A DNA stretch of 64,000 nt, from NCBI RefSeq assembly GCF_049651205.1, contig NZ_JBASBR010000012.1, forward strand, positions 248,001 to 312,000, given 5' to 3'. Of this stretch, positions 1-9,352 are shown piece by piece; the first letter of the stretch is position 1; each line of letters begins with the position of its first letter. The notes below the pieces were generated by a model. That model searched no databases and was not told the origin of the DNA. It was given only the letters and a program-made list of their open reading frames with translations. The DNA comes from Castellaniella sp049651205 (GTDB taxonomy: Bacteria; Pseudomonadota; Gammaproteobacteria; Burkholderiales; Burkholderiaceae_B). Made by a program: the position numbers and the translations under genes.

Positions 1-1390
1 TGGTGATATCCGTGTTATTGACACGCAAGATGATATCACCCGGTTCGATACCAGACTCGGCGGCGGCACCTTCTGCCTGGGCAACCAGCACGCCCTGGTC
101 AGCTTTGGCCTCAGCCGGCAGCGCCTTTACCACCAGGCCCAGACGATCGCTACTGTCCTTGGCGGGCGCAGAAGGCTCGGAAGCCGTGGCCACTTTGGTG
201 TCGAGCTCACCAACCTGGGCTTTAAGATCCAGGGATTTACCCTTGCGCCAAACCTGGATGGTGGCATCGGTATCCGGCTTGGTCGCCCCCACCAGACGGG
301 GAAGATCCGTCATGTGCTTGATCTCGTGTCCGTTGAAACTCGTGATCACATCACCCGCATGCACACCGGCCTTGGCGGCAGGACCATCAGGATCGACGCT
401 GCTGACCAATGCACCATGGGCAGTACCCAGGCCCAGCGCCTTGGCGACATCATCCTGCACCTCGGTGATCTGCACCCCGATACGGCCTCGTGTGACCTTG
501 CCATGTGCCTTGAGCTGATCCACCACGCGCATGACTTCATCGATTGGGATAGCCAGGGAGATACCCATGAAGCCACCACTGCGGGAGATGATCTGGGAGT
601 TGATCCCCACCACCTGTCCTTGCAGATTGATCAGCGGACCGCCGGAGTTACCGGGGTTTACCGCAACGTCCGTCTGGATAAAGGGCAGATAATCGCCGGT
701 ATCACGGTTAATGGCACTGACGATACCTGCAGTGACAGTGGAATCCAGCCCAAAGGGCGAGCCAATGGCCAGTACCCACTGACCTTTCCTCAGCTTGTCA
801 GAATCGCCGATGGTCAGCGGCTTGAGGCCCGTGGCATCGATCTTGAGCAGGGCAATATCGGTACGAGCATCCGTGCCGATCACTTTGGCCTTGTATTCTT
901 TGCCACTGGTCATGGTGACAAAAATGCCATTGGAATTATCCACCACATGGTTGTTGGTAAGGACATAACCATCGCTGGACAGAATAAACCCGGAACCAAT
1001 CCCGCGAGGCACCGTGCGCTCTTTGGGGCCAGGCTGCTGCGACTTGTTGTGCGGCTGTACCTGTGGGCCTTGGCCCTGGGGCCCTTGGGGGCCAAATCCG
1101 GGGGGCATGAAGTCGGGCCCAAAGAACCAGCGAAACAGATCGGATGGATCGCCACCAGGGCCACCGGGCGAACGGCGCACCGGAACAGCTTCGGTTGTGC
1201 GGATATTGACCACGGAGTTTTCGGTTTCTGCGACAACCTGTGTGAAATCAGGCAGTGCCGAAATAGTAGACGAGACAGCGGGTTCAGCCTGAACCGCGGC
1301 CATGGGCAGCGTGGTCAGCAACAGGGCACCGGCGGCTACACCGGCAGCCATCCGCTTGACGCCAGCGACCTTGGGCAAATTAAAAACCAT
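1..1390 (-). CDS. mucD: Periplasmic serine protease MucD/DegP (C-terminus cut by window edge)
   Basis: HtrA-family protease and chaperone that degrades misfolded envelope proteins. The frame is open from the ATG at 1390 to the window start (463 codons), so the stop is not visible. A signal peptide ends near residue 35 (AVQA/EP). A Gly/Pro/Gln-rich linker covers about residues 75-125. The trypsin-like triad is visible as H148 (TNNHVVD), D178 (ARTDIALL) and S249 (GNSGGPL). A first PDZ domain follows from about residue 300, and a second begins near the cut end. It lies 26 bp after mucB, as the last visible gene of the rpoE-mucA-mucB-mucD operon. AAGGAGAA precedes the start. Family and operon context make the call firm. 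Confidence 0.95.
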   Translation of the reverse strand, partial: MVFNLPKVAGVKRMAAGVAAGALLLTTLPMAAVQAEPAVSSTISALPDFTQVVAETENSVVNIRTTEAVPVRRSPGGPGGDPSDLFRWFFGPDFMPPGFGPQGPQGQGPQVQPHNKSQQPGPKERTVPRGIGSGFILSSDGYVLTNNHVVDNSNGIFVTMTSGKEYKAKVIGTDARTDIALLKIDATGLKPLTIGDSDKLRKGQWVLAIGSPFGLDSTVTAGIVSAINRDTGDYLPFIQTDVAVNPGNSGGPLINLQGQVVGINSQIISRSGGFMGISLAIPIDEVMRVVDQLKAHGKVTRGRIGVQITEVQDDVAKALGLGTAHGALVSSVDPDGPAAKAGVHAGDVITSFNGHEIKHMTDLPRLVGATKPDTDATIQVWRKGKSLDLKAQVGELDTKVATASEPSAPAKDSSDRLGLVVKALPAEAKADQGVLVAQAEGAAAESGIEPGDIILRVNNTDIT

Positions 1391-1416
1391 GAGAAATTCT
1401 CCTTGGAAGAATGTAT

Positions 1417-2418
1417 TCAGTGAGCAGCCTGCGGGAGGTACTGTGCATTGCGGGCGAATTCCCTCACAGTATCGGCGGGCGCTTCACCCACGGCAGTCAG
1501 CCAATAGGATGCCAAACGCATCCGGTAAATATTGACCGCTCCTTGATGCAGGTCTCCCTGTTGAATGTTTTGATCTCGTTTTGGGTCAAAGGTTTCAATA
1601 AATATTGAAATTGCGGCCAAGCCGTCTGAGACCACCAACTGATTCACCACATGATCGAGCCCAATTTGCCTGGAGAGCTCAGCCACCGGCTGGAAACCCG
1701 CAGGCAGCACAAAGCGCCAGCCCAGCGACTCCAGGCTGACTGGCTCACTGGACTCGGCGATCAAATGCCAGGATCGCGTATCCCAGCTGGAAGAAATGTC
1801 GTGTGGATCTACATCCTTGCCTATTTTCAGGCTGCTGAAGGACACCTGATCGACGAGATGGCCGGCGGCGTCCAGGGTCTGAAACCTGAGCAGCAGGTGC
1901 GTTTTGTTGTCGGTGCAGATGCGATAGCTGTAGCGCAAGGCATCGCGGGCACGGATATCGGACACCTTGCAATCACGGCCAGCGATCCGATACGGCTTGC
2001 CTGAGGGCAGCCACTCGTAGTGCTGGCTGATCCCATCGGCGTCATTCAGCAGCAGCCCCGGGAAGTGCTCGCTGCGAACCGGATGGCTGACGACCAGCTT
2101 GCTGCCTGGGTGCAGGCATTGTTCGATACCGTTTTGACGCAGGCACTCGCGAGGTGACCCATCCAGCGTTTCAAGGCGTTCGTGCTCACCCGTGCCATCC
2201 ATCAGGTGAACCAAACGGGATGACTGCAGGATCGACCCCTGCTGGTACACATACACGCCGGAATAGTCCTGAGCACGGGCCGCTTCTTGAACCTGCTGCA
2301 AAAACGACTGCAGATCTGGCCCTGGCTCGGCTGCCTGCGCCCCTGCAACCAGTGCCAGCCCGATCAGCAGCCCTTCACCCCACTGGGCGATTTTGCCAAA
2401 GCGGCCTCCCGACCACAT
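1417..2418 (-). CDS. mucB: Sigma-E regulatory protein MucB/RseB
   Basis: Periplasmic protein of the RseB/MucB family, which binds the anti-sigma factor MucA/RseA, shields it from proteolysis and is thought to sense mislocalised lipids or lipoproteins. The 333-residue product starts with a signal peptide (about residues 1-30, ending near AGAQA/AEP), followed by the lipoprotein-carrier-like N domain and a smaller C domain. I chose the ATG at 2418 because it overlaps the mucA stop (TAATG). The frame is open for about 380 bp further upstream, but that stretch only mirrors mucA. The one-base overlap suggests translational coupling with the anti-sigma factor. Confidence 0.92.
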   Translation of the reverse strand: MWSGGRFGKIAQWGEGLLIGLALVAGAQAAEPGPDLQSFLQQVQEAARAQDYSGVYVYQQGSILQSSRLVHLMDGTGEHERLETLDGSPRECLRQNGIEQCLHPGSKLVVSHPVRSEHFPGLLLNDADGISQHYEWLPSGKPYRIAGRDCKVSDIRARDALRYSYRICTDNKTHLLLRFQTLDAAGHLVDQVSFSSLKIGKDVDPHDISSSWDTRSWHLIAESSEPVSLESLGWRFVLPAGFQPVAELSRQIGLDHVVNQLVVSDGLAAISIFIETFDPKRDQNIQQGDLHQGAVNIYRMRLASYWLTAVGEAPADTVREFARNAQYLPQAAH

Positions 2419-2921
2419 TAACGCGACCCCATGCCATCGTAAGAAACCTGACGTACGGGGCCCGCTCCGGCCATGGCCTGATGCGCCGCCATGTAATCTG
2501 CCAAACCGGCATCTGCCGGTGGCGTATCGGAGGCCTGTGCCAATACGGGTGCTGTGGGGGCTGGGTCTTGTCCGGATAACAGCGGTTGCGCCATCCAGAC
2601 CACCGACGCCACCGCTGCAGCCACTGCCAGGCCGGACACTCCTACGCGCCAGGCATGGCGCCGCGCCAGAGGCGCCGGAGCAACGATCAGGGGCTCGGCA
2701 TCCAAGGCTGCAGACACCCGCGCATAGAAGCGCTCGGAGGGCTGCAGGGCCAGATCCTGGCTGCGCATGACATCGCCAATGAGATGATAGGTATCCCACA
2801 CCTGACGACCATAGGGGGTATCAAGATCTTCGGTACGGATGTCGGATTCGCCATCCACCCAGCTGGAAACCGAGGCTTCCCAGTCTTGATCCTGGACGTG
2901 TTCACGTTGATCATTGTTCAT
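2418..2921 (-). CDS. mucA: Anti-sigma-E factor MucA/RseA
   Basis: Inner-membrane anti-sigma factor of 167 residues. The N-terminal cytoplasmic part (about residues 10-85, with WEASVSSWVDGE and the YHLIGDVMRS helix) matches the RseA/MucA sigma-binding domain. One membrane segment lies at about residues 93-112, followed by a short periplasmic tail that MucB would bind. AAGGAG stands six bases before the ATG. The gene begins 9 bp after rpoE and its stop overlaps the mucB start, giving the usual sigma/anti-sigma/co-regulator order. Confidence 0.92.
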   Translation of the reverse strand: MNNDQREHVQDQDWEASVSSWVDGESDIRTEDLDTPYGRQVWDTYHLIGDVMRSQDLALQPSERFYARVSAALDAEPLIVAPAPLARRHAWRVGVSGLAVAAAVASVVWMAQPLLSGQDPAPTAPVLAQASDTPPADAGLADYMAAHQAMAGAGPVRQVSYDGMGSR

Positions 2922-2930
2922 GAGGGCTCC

Positions 2931-3530
2931 TTACCAGCGGCGTTCGGTATCCTGATCCATAACCGGCCGCAAGCGGCTGGCAATCGCCTCGCGGGCTCGA
3001 AAAATACGCGAACGAACCGTGCCGATGGGGCACTGCATGGTGCTGGCGATATCTTCATAACTCATCCCTTCGATTTCCCGCAAAACAATGGCTGTGCGCA
3101 AATCATCCGGCAAAGCCTCGATCGCCTCGTTGACCGTCTGGGCAATCTGGCGGCTGGCCATCAGCGATTCAGGGGTACTGTGATCACTTAGGCTGTCAAT
3201 TTGCTCAAAAGTTTCACCGTCTTCGTTTTCGAGCACGGATACCGTAGATGGACGCCGGGCCCGCGAAGCCTGCCAGTTGCGGGCGGTATTGATCGCAATG
3301 CGGTACAGCCAGGTGTAGAACGCACTGTCGCCACGAAACCGAGGCAAGGCCCGGTAGGCCTTTATAAAGGCCTCCTGGGCAACGTCCTCGATCTCGGCGG
3401 GTTCGGCAATCATGCGCGACAGTAGGCGCATGATCTTGCGCTGATACTTGATTACCAGCAAATCAAAGGCATGCCGGTCGCCGCGGCGGACGCGCTCGAC
3501 CAGCGCGAGGTCGACCTCGCGCTCGCTCAC
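2931..3530 (-). CDS. rpoE: RNA polymerase sigma factor RpoE (sigma-24)
   Basis: ECF sigma factor of 199 residues controlling the envelope stress response. Region 2 (FDLLVIKYQRKIMRLLSRM to YTWLYRIAINTARNW, about residues 22-90) and region 4 (LPDDLRTAIVLREIEGMSYE onward, about residues 130-185) are both present, and no C-terminal extension is seen. The start is a GTG (3530) with no clear Shine-Dalgarno; it lies 13 bp after the fabF stop, so expression may partly depend on readthrough from the fab operon. It is followed directly by its anti-sigma factor. Confidence 0.95.
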   Translation of the reverse strand: MSEREVDLALVERVRRGDRHAFDLLVIKYQRKIMRLLSRMIAEPAEIEDVAQEAFIKAYRALPRFRGDSAFYTWLYRIAINTARNWQASRARRPSTVSVLENEDGETFEQIDSLSDHSTPESLMASRQIAQTVNEAIEALPDDLRTAIVLREIEGMSYEDIASTMQCPIGTVRSRIFRAREAIASRLRPVMDQDTERRW

Positions 3531-3543
3531 GCCGGAGCCCTGA

Positions 3544-4773
3544 TCAGAAGCGCCTCACGATCATGGATCCGTTGGTGCCGCCAAACCCGAACGAGTTGGA
3601 CAGCGCCACATCGATCTTGAGATCGCGGGCCTGATTGGCGCAATAATCCAGGTCGCATTCGGGATCCTGGTTAAACAGGTTGATCGTGGGAGGCGAAATC
3701 TGGTTATACACAGCCAAGGTTGTGAATACTGCCTCGATACCGCCTGCAGCCCCCAGCAAATGGCCTGTCATGGATTTGGTGGAGTTGACCACAAGCTTGC
3801 GGGCATGATCGCCAAACGCCAGCTTGAGCGCCTCGGTTTCGTTTTTGTCACCCAGCGGCGTGGAGGTGCCATGTGCGTTGACATAGCTGATCTCGTCGGC
3901 GTTTACATGACTGTTGCGCAGCGCGTGCAGGATCCCGCGGCGCGGGCCGTCTTGGTCTGGGCTGGTGATGTGATGGGCATCCGAGCTCATGCCAAAACCG
4001 AGAAACTCGCCATAAATGCGGGCGCCCCGTTTCTTGGCGTGCTCGAGTTCTTCGAGAACCACCACGCCGGCGCCTTCACCCAACACAAAACCGTCGCGGT
4101 CGCGATCCCAGGGACGGGAGGCCGTGGCGGGATCATCGTTGCGCGTGGACAAGGCGCGCATGGCAGCAAAGCCACCCATGCCCAAAGGCGACACCGAGCT
4201 TTCGGCGCCTCCCGCCACCATTACGTCGGCATCGCCGTATTCGATCAGGCGGGCCGCATCGCCGATGGAGTGCAAACCGGTTGTACAAGCCGAGACGACT
4301 GCGTAGCTGGGACCCTTGAGGCCCAGCATGATCGACAGTTGCCCCGAAATGAGGTTGATCAGGGACGCCGGTACAAAAAATGGCGAGATACGCCGGGCGC
4401 CACGCTGCAGGTATTCGATCTGGGTTTCTTCGATCCGCGGCAGACCGCCGATCCCTGAGCCAATGATGGTACCAATACGATCAGCGTTTTCGTTATCGAT
4501 CTCGAGACCTGAATCACGCCAGGCCTGAATGCCGGCAGCCACCCCATAATGGATAAAGCTGTCCATTTGCTTGGCTTCTTTGACACCCATGTAGTCGGTG
4601 ACTTCAAAGCCTTTGACTTCGCCGGCAATCTGGCTGTTTAGTACGGAGGCGTCGAATCGGGTAACGCGTCCGATGCCGGAACGACCCTGGATAATGTTGT
4701 CCCAGGCAGTATCGACATCATTGCCCACCGGCGACACGATGCCCAACCCGGTGATGACGATTCGTCGTTTCAC
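3544..4773 (-). CDS. fabF: 3-oxoacyl-[ACP] synthase II (KAS II)
   Basis: Condensing enzyme that elongates acyl-ACP with malonyl-ACP, 409 residues. The Cys-His-His triad is visible in SACTTGLHSIG, NAHGTSTPLGD and KSMTGHLLGAAGG. The start is a GTG (4773) after AGGAG; the ATG two bases upstream runs straight into a stop, which fixes the choice. It is the last fatty-acid gene of the minus-strand cluster, 140 bp downstream of acpP, and is followed at 13 bp by rpoE. Confidence 0.96.
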   Translation of the reverse strand: MKRRIVITGLGIVSPVGNDVDTAWDNIIQGRSGIGRVTRFDASVLNSQIAGEVKGFEVTDYMGVKEAKQMDSFIHYGVAAGIQAWRDSGLEIDNENADRIGTIIGSGIGGLPRIEETQIEYLQRGARRISPFFVPASLINLISGQLSIMLGLKGPSYAVVSACTTGLHSIGDAARLIEYGDADVMVAGGAESSVSPLGMGGFAAMRALSTRNDDPATASRPWDRDRDGFVLGEGAGVVVLEELEHAKKRGARIYGEFLGFGMSSDAHHITSPDQDGPRRGILHALRNSHVNADEISYVNAHGTSTPLGDKNETEALKLAFGDHARKLVVNSTKSMTGHLLGAAGGIEAVFTTLAVYNQISPPTINLFNQDPECDLDYCANQARDLKIDVALSNSFGFGGTNGSMIVRRF

Positions 4774-4913
4774 ATACGGCTCCTGAAAAGAAAAAAGCAG
4801 CTCATGGCAGATCATCAGGTCGGACATGCAGTCCCGCCTGCCCGATGATCACCCGTCACGAACTGCTTGTGGCCCTGACACCGCCTTTTGGCGTGCACAG
4901 GGTTTGAATAAGA

Positions 4914-5153
4914 TTACTGCTTGCTATGCGAGGTGATGTAATCGACCGCCTGCTGCACCGTCGTGATTTTCTCGGCTTCCTCGTCGGGGATTTCGGTTTC
5001 GAATTCGTCTTCAAGGGCCATCACGAGCTCGACCATATCGAGCGAGTCGGCACCGAGGTCGTCAAGGAAGGAAGATTCGTTTTTGATCTCGGCTTCGTTG
5101 ACGCCGAGCTGTTCAGCGACGATCTTCTTGACGCGCTGTTCGATGCTTTCCAT
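4914..5153 (-). CDS. acpP: Acyl carrier protein
   Basis: Small acidic carrier of 79 residues. The phosphopantetheine attachment serine lies in GADSLDMVELVM, and the protein begins with the typical MESIEQRVKKIV helix. It is flanked by fabG and fabF. A TATAAT box lies 31-36 bp upstream of the start, so acpP probably has its own strong promoter in addition to readthrough from fabG, as is usual for this abundant protein. Confidence 0.97.
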   Translation of the reverse strand: MESIEQRVKKIVAEQLGVNEAEIKNESSFLDDLGADSLDMVELVMALEDEFETEIPDEEAEKITTVQQAVDYITSHSKQ

Positions 5154-5183
5154 GCATATCTCCAGTTAGGAAAAATCCCGCGA

Positions 5184-5189
5184 ATTATA
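5184..5189 (-). promoter_or_regulatory. Probable acpP promoter -10 box
   Basis: The minus strand reads TATAAT in the 184-bp gap between fabG and acpP, about 30 bp before the acpP ATG. No good -35 hexamer stands at 17 bp. A separate promoter is expected for acpP, but activity is inferred. Confidence 0.5.
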
Positions 5190-5337
5190 GCCAAACGAGG
5201 ACAGCTGGGCTGCGGGGTAATAAAAAAATGACAGTTCGGGGCCAGAAAATGAATACCTGGCCGGATTAAACACCGAGGCCTGCCTACTGAGTTTGAACGG
5301 ATTTTACCTTAGACGGTGAGCATCCGTTCTTGTAACC

Positions 5338-6078
5338 CTACATGTACATACCACCATTGACGTGCAAGGTCGTGCCTGTTACGTAGCCAGCCTGAGGACT
5401 GACCAAATAGCCAACTGCGTTGGCGATCTCGGCGGCAGACCCCAGCCTGCCCAGCGGAATTTGCTGCAAGATGGCGGCTGTTTGAGTTTCGTTAAGCGCA
5501 CGAGTCATGTCGGTATCGATAAACCCGGGCGCAACACAATTGACAGTAATGCCGCGACTGCCAAGCTCCTGGGCCAGAGCCCGGGACATCCCGGCCACAC
5601 CCGCTTTGGCTGCCGCATAATTGGCTTGCCCCGGGTTACCGCTATAGCCAACCACAGATGTGATGTTGACGATACGGCCCCAACGGGCTTTCATCATGAT
5701 TTTGGCCACGCCTCGCGACAAGCGAAACACAGCCGACAAATTAGTGTTCAGCACGGCCGCCCAATCTTCATCCTTCATGCGCAAAATCAATCCATCGCGA
5801 GTGATGCCGGCGTTATTGACCAGGATGTGGGGCCCACCCTGAGCGGCCAGCTCGGTCAGCAAGGCATCGCAAGCAGGGGCATCATCCACATTAAGCACCA
5901 CACCCCGTCCACCTTGGGGGGCGAGGGCTTCGGTGATGGACTCTGCACCTGCTGGTGAAGTGGCGGTACCGATGACTGTGGCGCCTGCGTCTGCAAGCTC
6001 TTGGGCAATCGCACGGCCAATGCCTCGCGACGCGCCGGTGATTAGGGCAATTTTGCCTTGCAAAGTAGCTTCGGACAT
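5338..6078 (-). CDS. fabG: 3-oxoacyl-[ACP] reductase
   Basis: NADPH-dependent short-chain reductase of 246 residues for the first reductive step of fatty-acid elongation. The Rossmann motif (TGASRGIGRAIA), NNAG, the catalytic S-Y-K residues (NITSVVGYSG, then YAAAKAG) and the C-terminal VTGTTLHVNGGMYM are all present. The ATG at 6078 sits after GGGAGG; an in-frame ATG 11 codons upstream lies inside fabD and has no ribosome site. The start is one base beyond the fabD stop. Confidence 0.96.
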   Translation of the reverse strand: MSEATLQGKIALITGASRGIGRAIAQELADAGATVIGTATSPAGAESITEALAPQGGRGVVLNVDDAPACDALLTELAAQGGPHILVNNAGITRDGLILRMKDEDWAAVLNTNLSAVFRLSRGVAKIMMKARWGRIVNITSVVGYSGNPGQANYAAAKAGVAGMSRALAQELGSRGITVNCVAPGFIDTDMTRALNETQTAAILQQIPLGRLGSAAEIANAVGYLVSPQAGYVTGTTLHVNGGMYM

Positions 6079-6079
6079 A

Positions 6080-7012
6080 TCAGCCTCCCAGAGACTTGAG
6101 CGTCTGTTCAAGCGACGCAGGATCGGTGATGTTGAAGGTGGTGAAATCGCGGTCGATGCGTTTGATCAGGCCCGCAAGCACCTTGCCGGGGCCGCATTCT
6201 ACGATATGCGTGACACCGGCGTGTTTCATGGCCTGGATGGTTTCAACCCAGCGCACCGGATGCCATGCCTGACGCACCAGAGCGTCACGAATGGCCTCGG
6301 GCGAGGTGGCCTGAGCAACGTCAACATTATTGATGACAGGAATGGAGGGCGACTGCACCGCCACCCCTGCCAGCGTATCGGCCAGCACGGCTGCAGCGGG
6401 CTTGAGCAAGCGGGAATGAAACGGCGCGGATACAGCCAGCGTAACCGCGCGCTTGGCACCTGCCGCGCGGGCAAGTTCGCAGGCGCGTTCGACTGCTGCG
6501 GTATGGCCTGCGATCACTACCTGAGCGGGCGCATTGTAATTGACGGCTTCGACGATCTCATCTCTGGAGGCCTGCTCGCAAGCCTTGCGCACAGCCTCGT
6601 CATCCAGACCCAAAATGGCAGCCATGCCCCCCTGGCCCACTGGCACCGCAGACTGCATGGCCTGGGCCCGCACACGTACGGTACGCACGGCATCCGCCAG
6701 CGATATAGCACCGGCAGCCACCAGGGCGGAGTATTCGCCCAGACTGTGGCCGGCCACGATGGCCGGTACGGCGCCACCCGCCTGCTGCCAGGCACGGTAC
6801 ATGGCCACGGAGCACAGCAACATGGCTGGCTGGGTGTTGGTGGTGAGATTGAGTGCGTCAGCCGGGCCGTGTGCAATCAGGGTGGCGAGGTTCTCGTTCA
6901 AGGCCTGATTGCCTTGCCGCAGGGTTTCCTGAACACCCGCATCCTCAGACCAGGCATCCATCATGCCCACTGTTTGGGAGCCCTGCCCCGGGAATACAAA
7001 TGCGATTTTCAT
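6080..7012 (-). CDS. fabD: Malonyl-CoA:ACP transacylase
   Basis: Loads malonyl groups onto ACP, 310 residues. The nucleophile motif GHSLGEYSALVAAG, the N-terminal FPGQGSQTVGM oxyanion motif and the later SAPFHSRLL histidine are intact. It lies between fabH and fabG with gaps of 12 bp and 1 bp, consistent with a single operon. Confidence 0.97.
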   Translation of the reverse strand: MKIAFVFPGQGSQTVGMMDAWSEDAGVQETLRQGNQALNENLATLIAHGPADALNLTTNTQPAMLLCSVAMYRAWQQAGGAVPAIVAGHSLGEYSALVAAGAISLADAVRTVRVRAQAMQSAVPVGQGGMAAILGLDDEAVRKACEQASRDEIVEAVNYNAPAQVVIAGHTAAVERACELARAAGAKRAVTLAVSAPFHSRLLKPAAAVLADTLAGVAVQSPSIPVINNVDVAQATSPEAIRDALVRQAWHPVRWVETIQAMKHAGVTHIVECGPGKVLAGLIKRIDRDFTTFNITDPASLEQTLKSLGG

Positions 7013-7024
7013 GTGACTGATGCC

Positions 7025-7999
7025 TTACAGACGAACGAGGACAGAGCCCCAGGTAAAGCCACCGCCAACCCCTTGCAACAGTGCCAGCTGACCAGGCTTC
7101 ATCCGGCCATCGCGCCAGGCCACATCGAAGGCCAGCGGCACACTGGCTGCCGAGGTATTGGCATGGAGGTCCAGTGTGACAATGAGTTTTTCTTCGGGCA
7201 GCCCAAGCTTACGGCTGATGAAGTTGAGAATCCGGATATTGGCCTGGTGTGGCACCATCCAGTCAATCTCGGAAAGATTGATACCGGCTTCGTCACAGAC
7301 TTCGTGGGCCGAGCGAACCAGCGAATTGACCGCCAGCTTGAACACCGCCTGACCATCCATGCGCAGGAAGGGATCGCCGGTAACCTTACCATCGGAGACA
7401 TTGCCAGCGGCGCACAGAATATGCTGTTGACGGCCATCAGCGTTCAGCCGTGCCGCCAAGATACCTGGCTCATCGGCGGCACTCAGCACCATGGCGCCCG
7501 CGCCATCACCAAACAGCACGCAGGTGCGGCGATCAGACCAATCGAGAATGCTGGAAAAGACTTCGGCACCAATGATCAGCGCGTGGCGCGCACGACCGGC
7601 ACGCACTATTGCATCAGCCGTCGCCAGCGCATAAACAAATCCGCTACAGACAGCCTGCACGTCGAAGGCAGCCGCACCGCCCACACCCAAATTGGCCTGC
7701 ACCAGACAGGCAGTACTGGGAAAAATAAAATCGGGGGTGGACGTGGCAACGATGATCAGATCGATATCGTCCGCCTGCAAACCTGCGTTTTCGAGGGCTG
7801 CACGTGCCGCATGTGTGGCGAGCTCGCTGGTTTTGGTGCCAGGCGCTGCGATATGACGCTGACGGATGCCCGTACGCTCGACAATCCAGTCGTTGGAGGT
7901 TTCGACACCACGAGTGGCCAAATCGGCCGCCAAATCGTCATTGGTGACGACACGAGGGGGCAAATAGCCGCCCGTTCCGGTAATCCTGGCGTAAGGCAT
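7025..7999 (-). CDS. fabH: 3-oxoacyl-[ACP] synthase III (KAS III)
   Basis: Initiates fatty-acid synthesis by condensing acetyl-CoA with malonyl-ACP, 324 residues. The Cys-His-Asn triad is visible in DVQAVCSGFVYAL, WMVPHQANIRIL and HANTSAASVPLAF. The C-terminal GGGFTWGSVLVRL is typical of FabH. It sits 19 bp after plsX and 12 bp before fabD. Confidence 0.97.
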   Translation of the reverse strand: MPYARITGTGGYLPPRVVTNDDLAADLATRGVETSNDWIVERTGIRQRHIAAPGTKTSELATHAARAALENAGLQADDIDLIIVATSTPDFIFPSTACLVQANLGVGGAAAFDVQAVCSGFVYALATADAIVRAGRARHALIIGAEVFSSILDWSDRRTCVLFGDGAGAMVLSAADEPGILAARLNADGRQQHILCAAGNVSDGKVTGDPFLRMDGQAVFKLAVNSLVRSAHEVCDEAGINLSEIDWMVPHQANIRILNFISRKLGLPEEKLIVTLDLHANTSAASVPLAFDVAWRDGRMKPGQLALLQGVGGGFTWGSVLVRL

Positions 8000-8018
8000 A
8001 TTGATCCCGAAAAAGAGA

Positions 8019-9077
8019 CTAGACTGCTGCAGACGTATCGCCTACCGAAGGCGAAGGCATTCTGCTGCGCAAGGCATCAAGCCGCTGAATGGTGCCCTGA
8101 AGCAGACCATTAAGAACCGCATCACGGGCCCTTTGCAAGGCTTGACCATAAGCATACACATCCGCCGAGCCATGGCTTTTAATCACAATGCCGCGCAGGC
8201 CCAGCAACGCTGCGCCATTGTAACGACGATTGTCGACCCGGGCACGGAAACGCCGCAGAACCGGCATCGCGATTCCGCCTGCCAGCATGGTTAATGGCGT
8301 ACGACGAAACTCTTCACGCATCATGGTGCTGACCATCTTGGCCAGGCCTTCAGCGGACTTGAGCACGACATTACCGACAAAACCATCGCAGACCACGACA
8401 TCGACAGTACCCTTGAAGATGTCATCGCCCTCGACGTTACCGTAAAAATTAAGACCACTGCCGCGCAAAAGCTCGGCTGCCTGTTTGACAACTTCGTTGC
8501 CCTTGATGAGTTCTTCGCCGATGTTCAGCAGACCAACCGAGGGCTGCGCCTGATGATCGACGGCGGACACAAGGGCAGACCCCATCAGGCCAAACTGCAG
8601 CAGGTGCTCTGCCGAGCAATCCACGTTGGCACCGAGATCCAGCACAGTGGTTGCCCCACCCATTTGATTGGGCAACGCAGTGGCAATGGCCGGACGATCG
8701 ATGCCATCCAGTGTTTTGAGAACATAACGGGAAATTGCCATCCAGGCACCCGTGTTGCCTGCAGACACGGCTGCATCCGCACGGCCATCCTTGACAGCCT
8801 GGGCCGCCAGCCGCATGGATGAATCTTTTTTACGACGCAAAGCTACCTCGACGGAGTCGTCCATGGTGACGACTTCGGAGGCATGCAGGATTTCGATTTG
8901 GCCCTCGCGCCCGACGCCCTCACCCAGCAGGGGGCGAATACGAGCTTCGTCCCCTACAAGCAGGCAGCGGGTATCGGGAAACCCCTTGGCAAACGCCAAG
9001 GCGGCCGGTACGGTAACGGGCAAGCCGTAATCGCCGCCCATGCAATCGATGGCGACGGTAAGTGAATAATCAGACAT
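8019..9077 (-). CDS. plsX: Phosphate acyltransferase PlsX
   Basis: Makes acyl-phosphate from acyl-ACP for phospholipid synthesis, 352 residues. The N-terminus (VAIDCMGGDYGLPVTVPAAL) and the internal DLGANVDCSAEHLLQFG and CDGFVGNVVLKSAEG motifs are characteristic of the family. It stands between rpmF and fabH, the conserved order in many proteobacteria. The last ~25 residues (after LLQGTIQRLDALRSR) form a short non-conserved tail. Confidence 0.95.
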   Translation of the reverse strand: MSDYSLTVAIDCMGGDYGLPVTVPAALAFAKGFPDTRCLLVGDEARIRPLLGEGVGREGQIEILHASEVVTMDDSVEVALRRKKDSSMRLAAQAVKDGRADAAVSAGNTGAWMAISRYVLKTLDGIDRPAIATALPNQMGGATTVLDLGANVDCSAEHLLQFGLMGSALVSAVDHQAQPSVGLLNIGEELIKGNEVVKQAAELLRGSGLNFYGNVEGDDIFKGTVDVVVCDGFVGNVVLKSAEGLAKMVSTMMREEFRRTPLTMLAGGIAMPVLRRFRARVDNRRYNGAALLGLRGIVIKSHGSADVYAYGQALQRARDAVLNGLLQGTIQRLDALRSRMPSPSVGDTSAAV

Positions 9078-9104
9078 CAGCGCGATAAATCTCGGGCGCC
9101 GGGA

Positions 9105-9287
9105 TTACTCGTCGTTCTTGGTTTTCAGAACTTTGCGACCACGATACACGCCATTGGGGCTGATATGGTGACGCAAATGGGTTTCACCAGTAGTGGGCTC
9201 GATGGCCGTTGCGGGGCCGGTGAGGAAATCGTGCGAGCGATGCATACCGCGCTTGGACGAGCTCTTTTTGTTTTGCTGGACAGCCAT
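9105..9287 (-). CDS. rpmF: 50S ribosomal protein L32
   Basis: Ribosomal protein L32, 60 residues. The N-terminal MAVQQNKKSSSKRGMHRSHD is diagnostic. It lacks the two CxxC zinc pairs found in some L32 proteins, as is normal for proteobacteria. Located between yceD and plsX, the usual position. Confidence 0.96.
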   Translation of the reverse strand: MAVQQNKKSSSKRGMHRSHDFLTGPATAIEPTTGETHLRHHISPNGVYRGRKVLKTKNDE

Positions 9288-9352
9288 GATGACTCCTGTG
9301 TTCGGGATCGGTCATTTTAAAGTAAGCACGAGCCCGCAAGTTGAACGAGATG

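Noticed and set aside
5933..8113. A 726-codon open frame on the plus strand
   Set aside because: It is exactly antisense to fabG, fabD and fabH, which have clear catalytic motifs; the translation has no recognisable domain. It is a shadow frame of high-GC coding DNA.
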